Part shown: positions 1 to 6,784 of the stretch, piece after piece
Layout of the letters: the number at the start of each line of letters is the position of its first letter
How positions within the stretch are numbered: position 1 is the stretch's first letter
From: Rickettsiales bacterium
GTDB lineage: Bacteria > Pseudomonadota > Alphaproteobacteria > TMED127
Length of the DNA: 7,265 nucleotides
Reading direction: 5' to 3'
Assembly: GCA_002717855.1 (NCBI GenBank)
Contig: PBCD01000009.1
Location: forward strand, 24,154-31,418
Notes under the pieces: model-generated
Database searches by the model: none
What the model was told of the DNA's origin: nothing
Seen by the model: only the letters and a program-made list of their open reading frames with translations
Program-made: the position numbers and the translations under genes

Positions 1-156
1 TCAAGAATAGCTACTGGATATTATTTTTTGTTTTTTCTTGTCTTACTACCTATTTTATCAAGGTATGAAAATACAAAAACTATTCCAACAAGTATCGCTG
101 CTTCGGTTCTATCTGACAAATTTGGAAATGAAAAAACCTCTACTGAAAATATCTAG
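1..156 (+). CDS. petB: Cytochrome b of the bc1 complex, C-terminal end only (5' truncated by the window)
   Basis: Frame 1 is open from the first base to a TAG at 154-156 and gives 51 residues. They begin with a hydrophobic segment (about residues 5-19, containing GYYFLFFLVLLPILS) followed by a short polar tail with RYENTKTIPTSI. This resembles the last transmembrane helix and C-terminus of bacterial cytochrome b, where a 'YYF..FL..LP.L...E....P.SI' pattern is usual. Cytochrome b is the diheme membrane subunit of ubiquinol:cytochrome c oxidoreductase and carries both quinone sites; none of the heme or quinone residues fall inside this fragment. The identification is strengthened by the cytochrome c1 gene that starts 3 bases later, the normal order of the alphaproteobacterial pet/fbc operon. 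Because only the tail is visible, the call rests on this short match plus context. Confidence 0.85.
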   Translation, partial: SRIATGYYFLFFLVLLPILSRYENTKTIPTSIAASVLSDKFGNEKTSTENI

Positions 157-159
157 AAG

Positions 160-921
160 ATGAAATTATTAATCAATATTTGCATACTCTTATGTTTTGG
201 TTGTTTTTGGAAAACAGATGTATTGGCAGGTGAAAAAGTGGAATTGATTAAACAAAACTGGCCTTTCGAAGGCTTTTTTGGAAGATTTGATAAATCATCT
301 ATACAAAGAGGATTCCAAGTTTATAGAGAAGTATGCGCTGGATGTCACGGAATAAAATATATTGCTTACCGTGACTTAGCTGATATTGGTTTTACGGTTG
401 ATGAGGTTAAATCAATTGCATCAGAATACGAAATTTTAGATGGTCCTAATGATGAAGGTGAAATGTTTGACAGATTGGCAAAACCAAGCGACAAATTTGT
501 TGGCCCATATTTAAATGATAAAGAAGCAAGAGTTGCCAATAATGGAGCTTATCCTCCAGATTTATCACTAATTACAAAAGCAAGAGCAGGCGGTGCAAAT
601 TATTTGTACAATTTATTGAACGGTTATAAAGATCCACCCGAAAACTTGGAGATTAATGACGGAATGTACTATAATACAATTTATCCCGGCAATCAAATTG
701 CAATGCCCATGCCTATAGTTGATGAGATCGTAGAATATGAGGATGAGACCCTCGCTTCGCAAGATCAAATTATTAGGGATGTTACTTCTTTTTTAGTTTG
801 GACAGCTGAACCAGAACTAGAAGTGAGAAAGATTTTAGGCATAAGAGTATTAATTTTTCTAATTATAATCACTTTAATGTTGTTGGCAGTTAAAAGAAAA
901 GTTTGGAAAGATGTAGAATAA
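160..921 (+). CDS. petC: Cytochrome c1, heme-binding subunit of the cytochrome bc1 complex
   Basis: This 253-residue protein is the membrane-anchored periplasmic c-type cytochrome that passes electrons from the Rieske protein to soluble or membrane cytochrome c. Residues 1-23 look like a signal peptide ending in VLA. The heme-attachment motif CAGCH lies at 59-63 (C59, C62, H63 as axial ligand). NNGAYPPDLS at 127-136 is a typical cytochrome c1 segment. IAMPMP at 180-185 supplies the probable second axial ligand, M182. A hydrophobic C-terminal anchor spans about 226-243 and is followed by the basic end KRKVWKDVE. Length and domain order are normal for the family. The ATG follows the cytochrome b stop by 3 bases with only a weak AGAAG upstream, so translation is probably coupled. 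A Rieske (petA) gene would be expected upstream of the window. Confidence 0.96.
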   Translation: MKLLINICILLCFGCFWKTDVLAGEKVELIKQNWPFEGFFGRFDKSSIQRGFQVYREVCAGCHGIKYIAYRDLADIGFTVDEVKSIASEYEILDGPNDEGEMFDRLAKPSDKFVGPYLNDKEARVANNGAYPPDLSLITKARAGGANYLYNLLNGYKDPPENLEINDGMYYNTIYPGNQIAMPMPIVDEIVEYEDETLASQDQIIRDVTSFLVWTAEPELEVRKILGIRVLIFLIIITLMLLAVKRKVWKDVE

Positions 922-922
922 A

Positions 923-1777
923 ATGAATAATATAGATATTGCTTTTATCGGTGGAAGTGGTTTGTATAAAATTCCTGGATTTAAGCATTATAGATGGACC
1001 GAAGTCAAATCGTCTTTTGGAAAACCCTCAGACTCTTTATGTATTGGAAAACTAAATAATAAAAAAATAGCATTTCTTCCAAGACATGGCAGAGATCACA
1101 GTCTGCCTCCTTCAGCAATTAATTATAGAGCTAATATAGAATGTTTAAAAAGAATAAACTGCAAAAACATAATATCGTTATCTGCAGTTGGGAGTTTGAG
1201 GAAAGATTATAAACCTGGTGACTTCGTGGTTGTTGATCAGTTCATCGATAGAACTTACAAGAGAGAAGCTTCTTTCTTTGATAAAGAAATCGTTGCTCAC
1301 ATACCTTTTGCTGAACCGTTATGTAATAATCTAAGGAAAATATCTATAAAAACATTAAAAAGTCTGAAATTTAAATATCACAAATTTGGCACATACATAT
1401 GTATTGAGGGCCCACAGTTTTCAACAATTGCTGAATCAGAATTATACAGATCATGGGGATGTGATGTCATTGGAATGACCAATATTCCTGAAGCAAAGCT
1501 GGCTCGAGAAGCAGGAATCTGTTATTGTTCAGTAGCAATGGTTACGGATTATGATTGTTGGCATCCTGATCACAACAAAGTCACAGTTGAACAAATAGTA
1601 AATACATTAAAAGAAAATAGTGATAAGGCATTCAAGTTTATAGATATGATAACCAATGTAGACGAAATTAATTGTGAAAAGAGTATAACAGACGTACTAT
1701 CGAATTCTTTAATTACAGATCTGTCAAAAGTTAATAACAGTACAAAAAAAAGATTAAAATACATATTGTTGAATTAA
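923..1777 (+). CDS. mtnP: 5'-methylthioadenosine phosphorylase (MTAP)
   Basis: Cytosolic enzyme that cleaves 5'-methylthioadenosine, the by-product of polyamine and related S-adenosylmethionine reactions, with phosphate to give adenine and 5-methylthioribose-1-phosphate. The 284-residue sequence shows the trimeric nucleoside phosphorylase signatures in order: GGSGLY (10-15) and RHGRDH (54-59) for phosphate binding, QFIDRT (106-111), EGPQFST (162-168), GMTNIPEAKLARE (184-196) and TDYDCW (208-213). The aspartates in TDYD are those MTAPs use to bind the adenine base; 6-oxopurine phosphorylases (PNP, methylthioinosine phosphorylase) carry a different motif there, so an adenine nucleoside is favoured. 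Length is normal for MTAP. The ATG lies 1 base after the petC stop, and mtnA starts 2 bases after this gene, so it sits inside a polycistronic run. A GGAAAG at 905-910 is rather far from the start to be a good ribosome site, which suggests coupling to petC. Confidence 0.94.
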   Translation: MNNIDIAFIGGSGLYKIPGFKHYRWTEVKSSFGKPSDSLCIGKLNNKKIAFLPRHGRDHSLPPSAINYRANIECLKRINCKNIISLSAVGSLRKDYKPGDFVVVDQFIDRTYKREASFFDKEIVAHIPFAEPLCNNLRKISIKTLKSLKFKYHKFGTYICIEGPQFSTIAESELYRSWGCDVIGMTNIPEAKLAREAGICYCSVAMVTDYDCWHPDHNKVTVEQIVNTLKENSDKAFKFIDMITNVDEINCEKSITDVLSNSLITDLSKVNNSTKKRLKYILLN

Positions 1778-1779
1778 AT

Positions 1780-2853
1780 ATGCTAGTAGATGGAAAAATC
1801 TGTAAAACTATTTGGTGTAAAAATAAAAAAGTCTTTATTATTGACCAAACAAAACTTCCATTTATTTTCAAAACCATTTGTTTACATACTTTAGAAGACT
1901 TCTGCAATTCAATTTCCAATATGAAAGTAAGAGGAGCTCCTTTGATTGGTGTTACGGCAGCTTTTGGAATGGCTAACTCTATGCTAAATGATCAGAGCGA
2001 CTACAACATTAAATACTCATATGAAAAGCTGTTATCAACAAGACCTACCGCCGTCAATCTAATATGGTCACTAAATATAATGAGATCTGAACTTTTAAAA
2101 ACACAAAAAGATTTGAGAATTAAAAATGCTTTTAAAATTGCTGAGAAAATTTCAAAAAATGATGAAAATGCATGTGAAAAAATCGGTGAGTATGGTTGTG
2201 AAATTTTAAAAGATATCTTTAGAAAAAAACAAAAGATAGTGAATATTTTAACTCATTGTAATGCTGGATGGTTGGCAGCAGTTGATTGGGGAACAGCTTT
2301 AGCCCCAATTTTTAAAGCAAAAAGAAAAAAAATTCCTATTCATGTATGGGTTGATGAAACTCGTCCAAGAAATCAGGGGGCTCTTTTGACAGCTTGGGAA
2401 CTAGAAAAAGAAAAAATACCATATACAATTATTGTTGATAATGCAGGAGGACATCTGATGAAAAAAAAAGCTGTTGACATATGTATCGTTGGAAGTGACA
2501 GAACAGCATTAAATGGTGATGTATGCAATAAAATTGGAACATATTTGAAGGCGTTAGCGGCACATGACAATTCAATTCCATTTTATGTAGCTTTACCTTC
2601 ATCTACTATAGATAAAAATTTAAAAGAAGGTCTTGGGAAAATTAAAATCGAAGAAAGAAGTGGCAAAGAATTATCTTTTGTTAATTCATTTGATGGAAAA
2701 AAAATTAAAGATACTGAGATTTATTTTAAAAATGCTAATGTATATAATCCTGCATTTGATGTTACTCCTGCAGCATATATTTCTGGATTAATTACCGAAT
2801 TTGGGATTTGTAAAGCAAATAAAATAGAAATAGCAAAAAAGTTAAAGATTTAA
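1780..2853 (+). CDS. mtnA: 5-methylthioribose-1-phosphate isomerase
   Basis: Cytosolic aldose-ketose isomerase that converts 5-methylthioribose-1-phosphate, the MtnP product, to 5-methylthioribulose-1-phosphate. The 357-residue protein belongs to the MtnA/eIF2B-alpha-like family. MKVRGAPLIGVTAAFG (48-63) is the phosphate-binding signature. The catalytic cysteine is C160 in LTHCNAGWLA and the catalytic aspartate is D240 in VGSDRTALNGD, the same numbers remembered for the B. subtilis enzyme. DETRPRNQG (192-200) and NPAFDVTP (323-330) are further family motifs. These residues separate it from true eIF2B regulatory subunits. The related ribose-1,5-bisphosphate isomerase is less likely given the mtnP neighbour. 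The ATG is 2 bases after mtnP and has no clear Shine-Dalgarno, consistent with coupled translation. An A9 run at 2461-2469 encodes KKK (228-230). Confidence 0.95.
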   Translation: MLVDGKICKTIWCKNKKVFIIDQTKLPFIFKTICLHTLEDFCNSISNMKVRGAPLIGVTAAFGMANSMLNDQSDYNIKYSYEKLLSTRPTAVNLIWSLNIMRSELLKTQKDLRIKNAFKIAEKISKNDENACEKIGEYGCEILKDIFRKKQKIVNILTHCNAGWLAAVDWGTALAPIFKAKRKKIPIHVWVDETRPRNQGALLTAWELEKEKIPYTIIVDNAGGHLMKKKAVDICIVGSDRTALNGDVCNKIGTYLKALAAHDNSIPFYVALPSSTIDKNLKEGLGKIKIEERSGKELSFVNSFDGKKIKDTEIYFKNANVYNPAFDVTPAAYISGLITEFGICKANKIEIAKKLKI

Positions 2854-2857
2854 TACT

Positions 2858-3493
2858 GTGTCTACCAAGATTAAAACAAAAATTGTAAACTCACTCAAAT
2901 ATTTAAAAAATAAAAATTTAAATATTGGCTCTGAAGGTAATATTAGTATTAGATATAAAAATGGATTTTTAATATCCCCATCGGCCGTAAATCCTGACAA
3001 TATAAAGATTAGTGATATCCCTTTTGTAGATTTAAAAGGAAACCATTATGGTTCTAGACCTCCATCAAGTGAGTGGAGAATGCATATGCTCCTATATTTA
3101 AAAAAAACAAATTTTAATGCGATCTCTCATAGTCACTCATTTTGGTCTTCGTCCCTTTCGTGTCTTAGAAAGAAAATTCCGCCATTTCACTACATGATAG
3201 CAGAATTTGGAGGTGATGATATCAAATGTGCTAAATATGCCACTTTTGGAACTAATTCGTTAGCAAAAAATGTTTTGAAAGCATTAGAAAGTAGAAAAGG
3301 CTGTCTTATGGAGAATCATGGTCAGTTAACAATTGGTGAAACTATTGAGGAAGCGGTATCTTTAACCGAATCGCTTGAAAAGTTATCTAAACAGTTTTTT
3401 ATGTGTAATTTATCTAACAGTGTGAAACTAATTAGTAAAAGAGAAATGAATAAAGTGCTTGGTCTATTCAATAAGTACAAATCTATACGTTAA
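2858..3493 (+). CDS. Zinc-dependent class II aldolase, FucA-like; probable methylthioribulose-1-phosphate aldolase
   Basis: The 211-residue protein starts at a GTG, 4 bases after mtnA, and is a class II aldolase/adducin-fold protein. Zinc ligands are visible as H91 and H93 (SHSHS) and H154 (ENHG). E72 in PPSSEWRMH is the expected catalytic glutamate. The stretch from IPPFHYMIAEFGG (107-119) to YATFGT (127-132) closely follows L-fuculose-phosphate aldolase, including Y112, and Y207 near the C-terminus fits the second tyrosine. In MtnB dehydratases the corresponding HxEMIKG motif holds a catalytic glutamate; here that position is Y112, so dehydration is unlikely. With mtnP and mtnA immediately upstream, the likely substrate is 5-methylthioribulose-1-phosphate, cleaved to dihydroxyacetone phosphate and 2-(methylthio)acetaldehyde (known as the DHAP shunt, with Ald2-type enzymes). 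5-Deoxyribulose-1-phosphate from 5'-deoxyadenosine is an equally suitable substrate. Fold and metal site are near certain; the exact substrate is inferred from context. Confidence 0.85.
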   Translation: MSTKIKTKIVNSLKYLKNKNLNIGSEGNISIRYKNGFLISPSAVNPDNIKISDIPFVDLKGNHYGSRPPSSEWRMHMLLYLKKTNFNAISHSHSFWSSSLSCLRKKIPPFHYMIAEFGGDDIKCAKYATFGTNSLAKNVLKALESRKGCLMENHGQLTIGETIEEAVSLTESLEKLSKQFFMCNLSNSVKLISKREMNKVLGLFNKYKSIR

Positions 3494-4580
3494 ATTTAAA
3501 ATTAAGTATATCACCATCTTTAACAATATAATCCTTACCTTCTTGTCTAATTTTACCGTTTAATTTACATCCAGTTTCACCTTTAAATTTTATGAACTCT
3601 TCATAACCAATGGTTTCAACTTTAATAAAACCTTTTTCGAAGTCAGTATGTATTTTCGCTCCAGCTTGCGGTGCTAAAGTACCATTTTTGCAAGTCCACG
3701 CTTTAGACTCATTTTCGCCTGAAGTAAAAAAAGTTATTAAATCTAAAATTTGATAACCTGTTCTTATTAATTTAGAAAGACTTGTTTCATTTAATTTTAG
3801 GCTTTTTAAAAAATCATTTCTTTCTTTCTCATCTTCTATCAATGCAATTTCAGATTCAATCGAAGCAGAAACATTTATAATTTTTTTTTCTTTAGAACTC
3901 GCGTAATTTTTAACACTCCAAGAGAATTCATTTCCATTAATAATTGAATCTTCATCTACATTACAAACAAACAGATAAGGTTTGTTAGTCAAAAAATTAT
4001 AATCTTTTATAATTCTTTTCTGCTCAATATCTAAGTTAATTTCGTTTATTTGAATACCTTCTTCTAATTTTTTTTTTATTGTATTAAGAGTATCTTTTAT
4101 TATTGGATCAATTTTACTCCCTTTGTTTTTATTTAAATAATTTTGGACAATATTTTCAGCTTTGGAAAGATCAGAGAGTAAAAGTTCTGTTTCTATGGTC
4201 TTAATATCTTCAGAGGGATTTAAATCACTTGAAACGTGGGTTATTTTTTTATCATCAAAACATCTTACCATATGAATGTATGCATCAACTTTTGAAAGAT
4301 TATCTAAAAACTTATTACCGAGACCTTCGCCCTTATTTGCTCCCTTTACAAGTCCGGCAATATCTACAAATTCTAGCTGATTGTAAATGATTTTTTTAGA
4401 ATTTGAGATTTCTGATATTATCTCTAATCTTTTATCTGGAACACTGACAACACCAATATTTGGTTCAATAGTACAAAAAGGGTAGTTTGCTGACTCTGCC
4501 GATTGAGTTGAAGTTAGTGCATTAAAGAGGGTTGACTTTCCGACATTGGGCAACCCTAGAATTCCACAATTAAATCCCAT
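3483..4580 (-). CDS. ychF: Ribosome-associated Obg-family ATPase YchF/OLA1
   Basis: The 365-residue protein is a P-loop NTPase of the Obg group. It binds ribosomes and, in the characterised homologues, prefers ATP; its cellular role in translation or stress is still poorly defined. The Walker A motif GLPNVGKST is at 9-17, the family segment YPFCTIEPN at 33-41 and the G3 motif DIAGLVKGA at 73-81. The G4 position reads NVDE (207-210) instead of the NKxD of GTPases, which is the YchF hallmark and explains its relaxed nucleotide choice. A helical insertion follows G3. The C-terminal TGS domain covers about 280-365 and contains APQAGAKIHTDFEKGFI (303-319) and the conserved end KDGDILNFKFNV. The ATG lies inside the end of pth (11-base overlap), a common genomic partner. 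The 3' end overlaps the convergent aldolase gene. An A10 run at 4068-4077 encodes KKK (169-171). Confidence 0.97.
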   Translation of the reverse strand: MGFNCGILGLPNVGKSTLFNALTSTQSAESANYPFCTIEPNIGVVSVPDKRLEIISEISNSKKIIYNQLEFVDIAGLVKGANKGEGLGNKFLDNLSKVDAYIHMVRCFDDKKITHVSSDLNPSEDIKTIETELLLSDLSKAENIVQNYLNKNKGSKIDPIIKDTLNTIKKKLEEGIQINEINLDIEQKRIIKDYNFLTNKPYLFVCNVDEDSIINGNEFSWSVKNYASSKEKKIINVSASIESEIALIEDEKERNDFLKSLKLNETSLSKLIRTGYQILDLITFFTSGENESKAWTCKNGTLAPQAGAKIHTDFEKGFIKVETIGYEEFIKFKGETGCKLNGKIRQEGKDYIVKDGDILNFKFNV

Positions 4581-5139
4581 TATTTTTACTCAAATTGCTA
4601 AGAAGCTTTATAAAATCTTTTTTAATTATTAATTCAAAATTTTTAATTAACTTTTCAAAAATCATAACAATTTTTTCCAAATCACTCTTATTAAAATCTT
4701 CAAGAACAAATTTATTAACATCTGATTTTTGTGTTGGTCTATTTATTCCAATTTTAATTCTCGTAAATTGTTTTCCAAATTTTGCAATTATATTTTTTAT
4801 GCCATTATGCCCTCCATGACCACTATTGTGCTTTACCTTAATTTTTGAAATTTCTAAATCAATGTCGTCGTGTATAACGATAATATTTTCCAAAGGAACT
4901 TTATAAAATGTTACTGCTTGCTGGACTGATTGACCAGATAAGTTCATGAAAGTTTTAGGTTTTAATAACATAACTTTAATATTAAATAGTTCAGTTTCAG
5001 TTATTTCTCCCATAAACTTATCTTTAAAATTTGGAAACTGAAATTTTTTTTTTAATGTGTCTAAGCACATGAAACCAACATTATGCCTTGTTTTAGAATA
5101 TTTTTTTCCTGGATTTCCTAAACCAACTATCAAAATCAT
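4570..5139 (-). CDS. pth: Peptidyl-tRNA hydrolase
   Basis: Essential cytosolic esterase that frees tRNA from peptidyl-tRNAs dropped by stalled ribosomes. The 189-residue length is typical of the bacterial Pth family. Active-site residues are all present: N9 in VGLGNPG (5-11), catalytic H19 in TRHNVGF (17-23), N66 in KTFMNLSG (62-69), HDDID at 90-94 with D91/D92, and N112 in GHGGHNG (107-113), a substrate-binding segment. It follows rplY by 10 bases and overlaps ychF by 11, forming a ribosome-linked set also seen in many other bacteria. No purine-rich ribosome site precedes the ATG (TCCATCTAA is directly upstream), so reinitiation after rplY is plausible. Residues 30-32 (KKK) are encoded within an A10 run at 5044-5053. 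Confidence 0.97.
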   Translation of the reverse strand: MILIVGLGNPGKKYSKTRHNVGFMCLDTLKKKFQFPNFKDKFMGEITETELFNIKVMLLKPKTFMNLSGQSVQQAVTFYKVPLENIIVIHDDIDLEISKIKVKHNSGHGGHNGIKNIIAKFGKQFTRIKIGINRPTQKSDVNKFVLEDFNKSDLEKIVMIFEKLIKNFELIIKKDFIKLLSNLSKNNGI

Positions 5140-5149
5140 TTAGATGGAT

Positions 5150-5809
5150 TTATTCTTTTTTTTCATCTTTACTTTCCTCTTTTTTCTCTTCGGTTTTTTC
5201 TGCTTCGTCTTCGCCTGTTTCTTCATCTGTTTTTTCAACTTCTTTTATTACTGTTGGAGGAGCTAGCGTAGCGATTGTGAAATCTCTATCTGATATGATT
5301 GGTTTTACGTCGGTATCTAGTTTTACAGCACTTATGTGAATACTATCACCTATTTCAATACCATCTAAATTAATTTCTAGATTTTCAGGAATTTTAGTAA
5401 CTGGCGATCTGACCTCAACCTCATGTCTCACTATGTTAATAACTCCTCCTTGCTTTAGGCCAGGACATAAATTTTCATTAATAAAGATAACAGGTACAGA
5501 TACCGTAACTCTAGTATTTTCACCAACTCTTAAAAAATCTAAGTGAACAATTGTTTCTTTTACTGGATGAAGTTGTAGATCTTTGGGCAGAACTTTGTGT
5601 TTTTCCCCATTAATATTCAATACAAATTGTTTTGAGAAGAAACCAGTCGATTCAATTTGTTTTTTTATTGATTTTGTGTCAAGAGAAATTGGGAGGGGAT
5701 CTTTTTTTTCACCGTAAACAATTGCAGGTGTTCTACCGCTATTTCTTAATAGTCTTGAATTAATCTTGTCTTTTCTTATTTCTGCAGGTAATTCGGTTGC
5801 TTCACTCAC
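5150..5809 (-). CDS. rplY: Large ribosomal subunit protein bL25, long CTC-type form with charged tail
   Basis: Component of the 50S central protuberance that binds 5S rRNA. The 219-residue protein is the two-domain CTC/TL5 type. The N-terminal 5S-binding beta-barrel (about 1-95) carries SRLLRNSGRTPAIVYG (18-33) and LHPVKETIVHLDFLRV (80-95). The second beta domain (about 97-185) contains NENLCPGLKQGGVINIVRHE (111-130). Residues 189-219 are a low-complexity tail made almost entirely of E, K and D with a few T and S, expected to be disordered; such tails are common in this protein family. The start is GTG at 5809, chosen because a strong AGGAG lies 6 bases upstream and no in-frame ATG precedes it. 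It follows prs by 17 bases and precedes pth by 10. Confidence 0.96.
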   Translation of the reverse strand: MSEATELPAEIRKDKINSRLLRNSGRTPAIVYGEKKDPLPISLDTKSIKKQIESTGFFSKQFVLNINGEKHKVLPKDLQLHPVKETIVHLDFLRVGENTRVTVSVPVIFINENLCPGLKQGGVINIVRHEVEVRSPVTKIPENLEINLDGIEIGDSIHISAVKLDTDVKPIISDRDFTIATLAPPTVIKEVEKTDEETGEDEAEKTEEKKEESKDEKKE

Positions 5810-5815
5810 TTTTCT

Positions 5816-5820
5816 CTCCT
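5816..5820 (-). promoter_or_regulatory. Strong Shine-Dalgarno site of rplY
   Basis: Read on the minus strand, AGGAG is followed by AGAAAA and then the GTG start at 5809, a 6-base spacer. It fixes the non-ATG start of bL25. It is the only near-perfect Shine-Dalgarno sequence I see before any gene in the window, which fits the high expression needed for a ribosomal protein. Confidence 0.8.
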
Positions 5821-5826
5821 TTAAAT

Positions 5827-6759
5827 CTATGTAAACAAGCTTGATACAGACCTGTTATCACTTATCCTATTAATTGCTTCTCCAATAAGGGGAGCTATTG
5901 TAATTTGCTCAATTTTTAGAGAATTAATTACTTCTATATTGGGCTGAATACTATCAGTAATTATCATTTTATCAATTGGAGAATTATTTATTCTTTCTAT
6001 TGCCGGTTTTGACAATACTCCATGAGTTATATAAGAAAAAACAGATTCTGCACCTTTTTTTTTTAAAGCTAGTGAAGCATTAGTAAGAGTTCCTGCTGTA
6101 TCACATATGTCATCAATAAGAATGCATTTTTTATGTTTTACATCTCCAATAACATTCATTACTTCAGATACACCAGCTTTTTCTCTTCTTTTATCTATAA
6201 TTGCAAGATCACAATCAACCCTTTTAGCAATTGCTCTTGCTCTAACAACACCACCCACATCTGGAGAAACTATAATTGTTGATTTTGAATTAAATTTTTT
6301 TTTAATATCTTCAACAAAAACTGGAGCTGCAAACAAATTATCTGTTGGAATATCGAAAAATCCTTGTATTTGACCAGCATGAAGATCAACCATTAAAGCT
6401 CTGTTTGCACCTGCAACACTTATAAGATTGGCAACCAGCTTGGCAGATATCGGCGTTCTAGGACCAGATTTTCTATCTTGCCTTGCATAGCCATAGTATG
6501 GCATGATTGCAGAAATTCTCTTTGCAGAACCTCTTTTTAGAGCATCAATAGTGATAAGAAGCTCCATGACATGATCATTTGCTGGAAAAGAGGTTGACTG
6601 AATCACAAAAACGTCTTCACCTCTAACATTTTCCTGAATCTCAACAAATATTTCTTTATCAGGAAATTTTTTAATAGTTGCTTCAACCAATGGCACTCTT
6701 AGATATTTTGAAATATTTTTAGCTAATTCTATATTACTATTTCCAGATACTATTTTCAT
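5827..6759 (-). CDS. prs: Ribose-phosphate pyrophosphokinase (PRPP synthetase)
   Basis: Cytosolic enzyme that transfers pyrophosphate from ATP to ribose-5-phosphate to make PRPP, the precursor of purines, pyrimidines, histidine, tryptophan and NAD. The 310-residue length fits class I bacterial Prs. Visible motifs are FPDKEI (32-37) for ATP binding, [10 protein letters not shown] (88-97), [12 protein letters not shown] (125-136) with the metal/ATP histidine H127, the flexible catalytic loop DKRRE (189-193; K190 and R192), and the PRPP loop [11 protein letters not shown] (214-224). The C-terminal half is the second phosphoribosyltransferase-like domain. The ATG is preceded by only a weak TTGAAG. 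The gene lies 25 bases after the pgeF-like gene and 17 before rplY, so all are probably co-transcribed. A-rich runs at 6055-6064 (A10) and 6295-6303 (A9) both encode KKK. Confidence 0.98.
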   Translation of the reverse strand: MKIVSGNSNIELAKNISKYLRVPLVEATIKKFPDKEIFVEIQENVRGEDVFVIQSTSFPANDHVMELLITIDALKRGSAKRISAIMPYYGYARQDRKSGPRTPISAKLVANLISVAGANRALMVDLHAGQIQGFFDIPTDNLFAAPVFVEDIKKKFNSKSTIIVSPDVGGVVRARAIAKRVDCDLAIIDKRREKAGVSEVMNVIGDVKHKKCILIDDICDTAGTLTNASLALKKKGAESVFSYITHGVLSKPAIERINNSPIDKMIITDSIQPNIEVINSLKIEQITIAPLIGEAINRISDNRSVSSLFT

Positions 6760-6784
6760 AAATATACTTCAAGTTTATTAATTT

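Noticed and set aside
1570..1764. Minus-strand open frame of 64 codons inside mtnP
   Set aside because: Hydrophobic, F/L/S-rich translation typical of an antisense shadow of an AT-rich gene; no family motif, and it lies fully within well-supported mtnP.
1731..1919. Minus-strand open frame of 62 codons across the mtnP/mtnA junction
   Set aside because: Overlaps two genes with clear catalytic motifs, has no recognisable domain and no ribosome site.
2373..2570. Minus-strand open frame of 65 codons inside mtnA
   Set aside because: Antisense to the conserved DETRPRNQG to D240 region of mtnA; its composition follows from the mtnA codons.
2858..3493. Reading the aldolase as part of L-fucose catabolism
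   Set aside because: No fucose isomerase, kinase or transporter is nearby, while mtnP and mtnA directly precede it; context favours a 5-deoxy or 5-methylthio pentulose phosphate.
3490..3499. Perfect palindrome TTAAATTTAA at the convergent junction, considered as a terminator or operator
   Set aside because: All A/T, ten bases long and without a loop; expected by chance at this base composition and too weak to form a terminator hairpin.
4595..4819. Plus-strand open frame of 74 codons antisense to pth
   Set aside because: Covers the region encoding GHGGHNG and the pth C-terminus; no motif or start signal of its own.
6107..6373. Plus-strand open frame of 88 codons antisense to prs
   Set aside because: Lies opposite the conserved PRPP loop and catalytic loop of prs, whose conservation explains the open frame.
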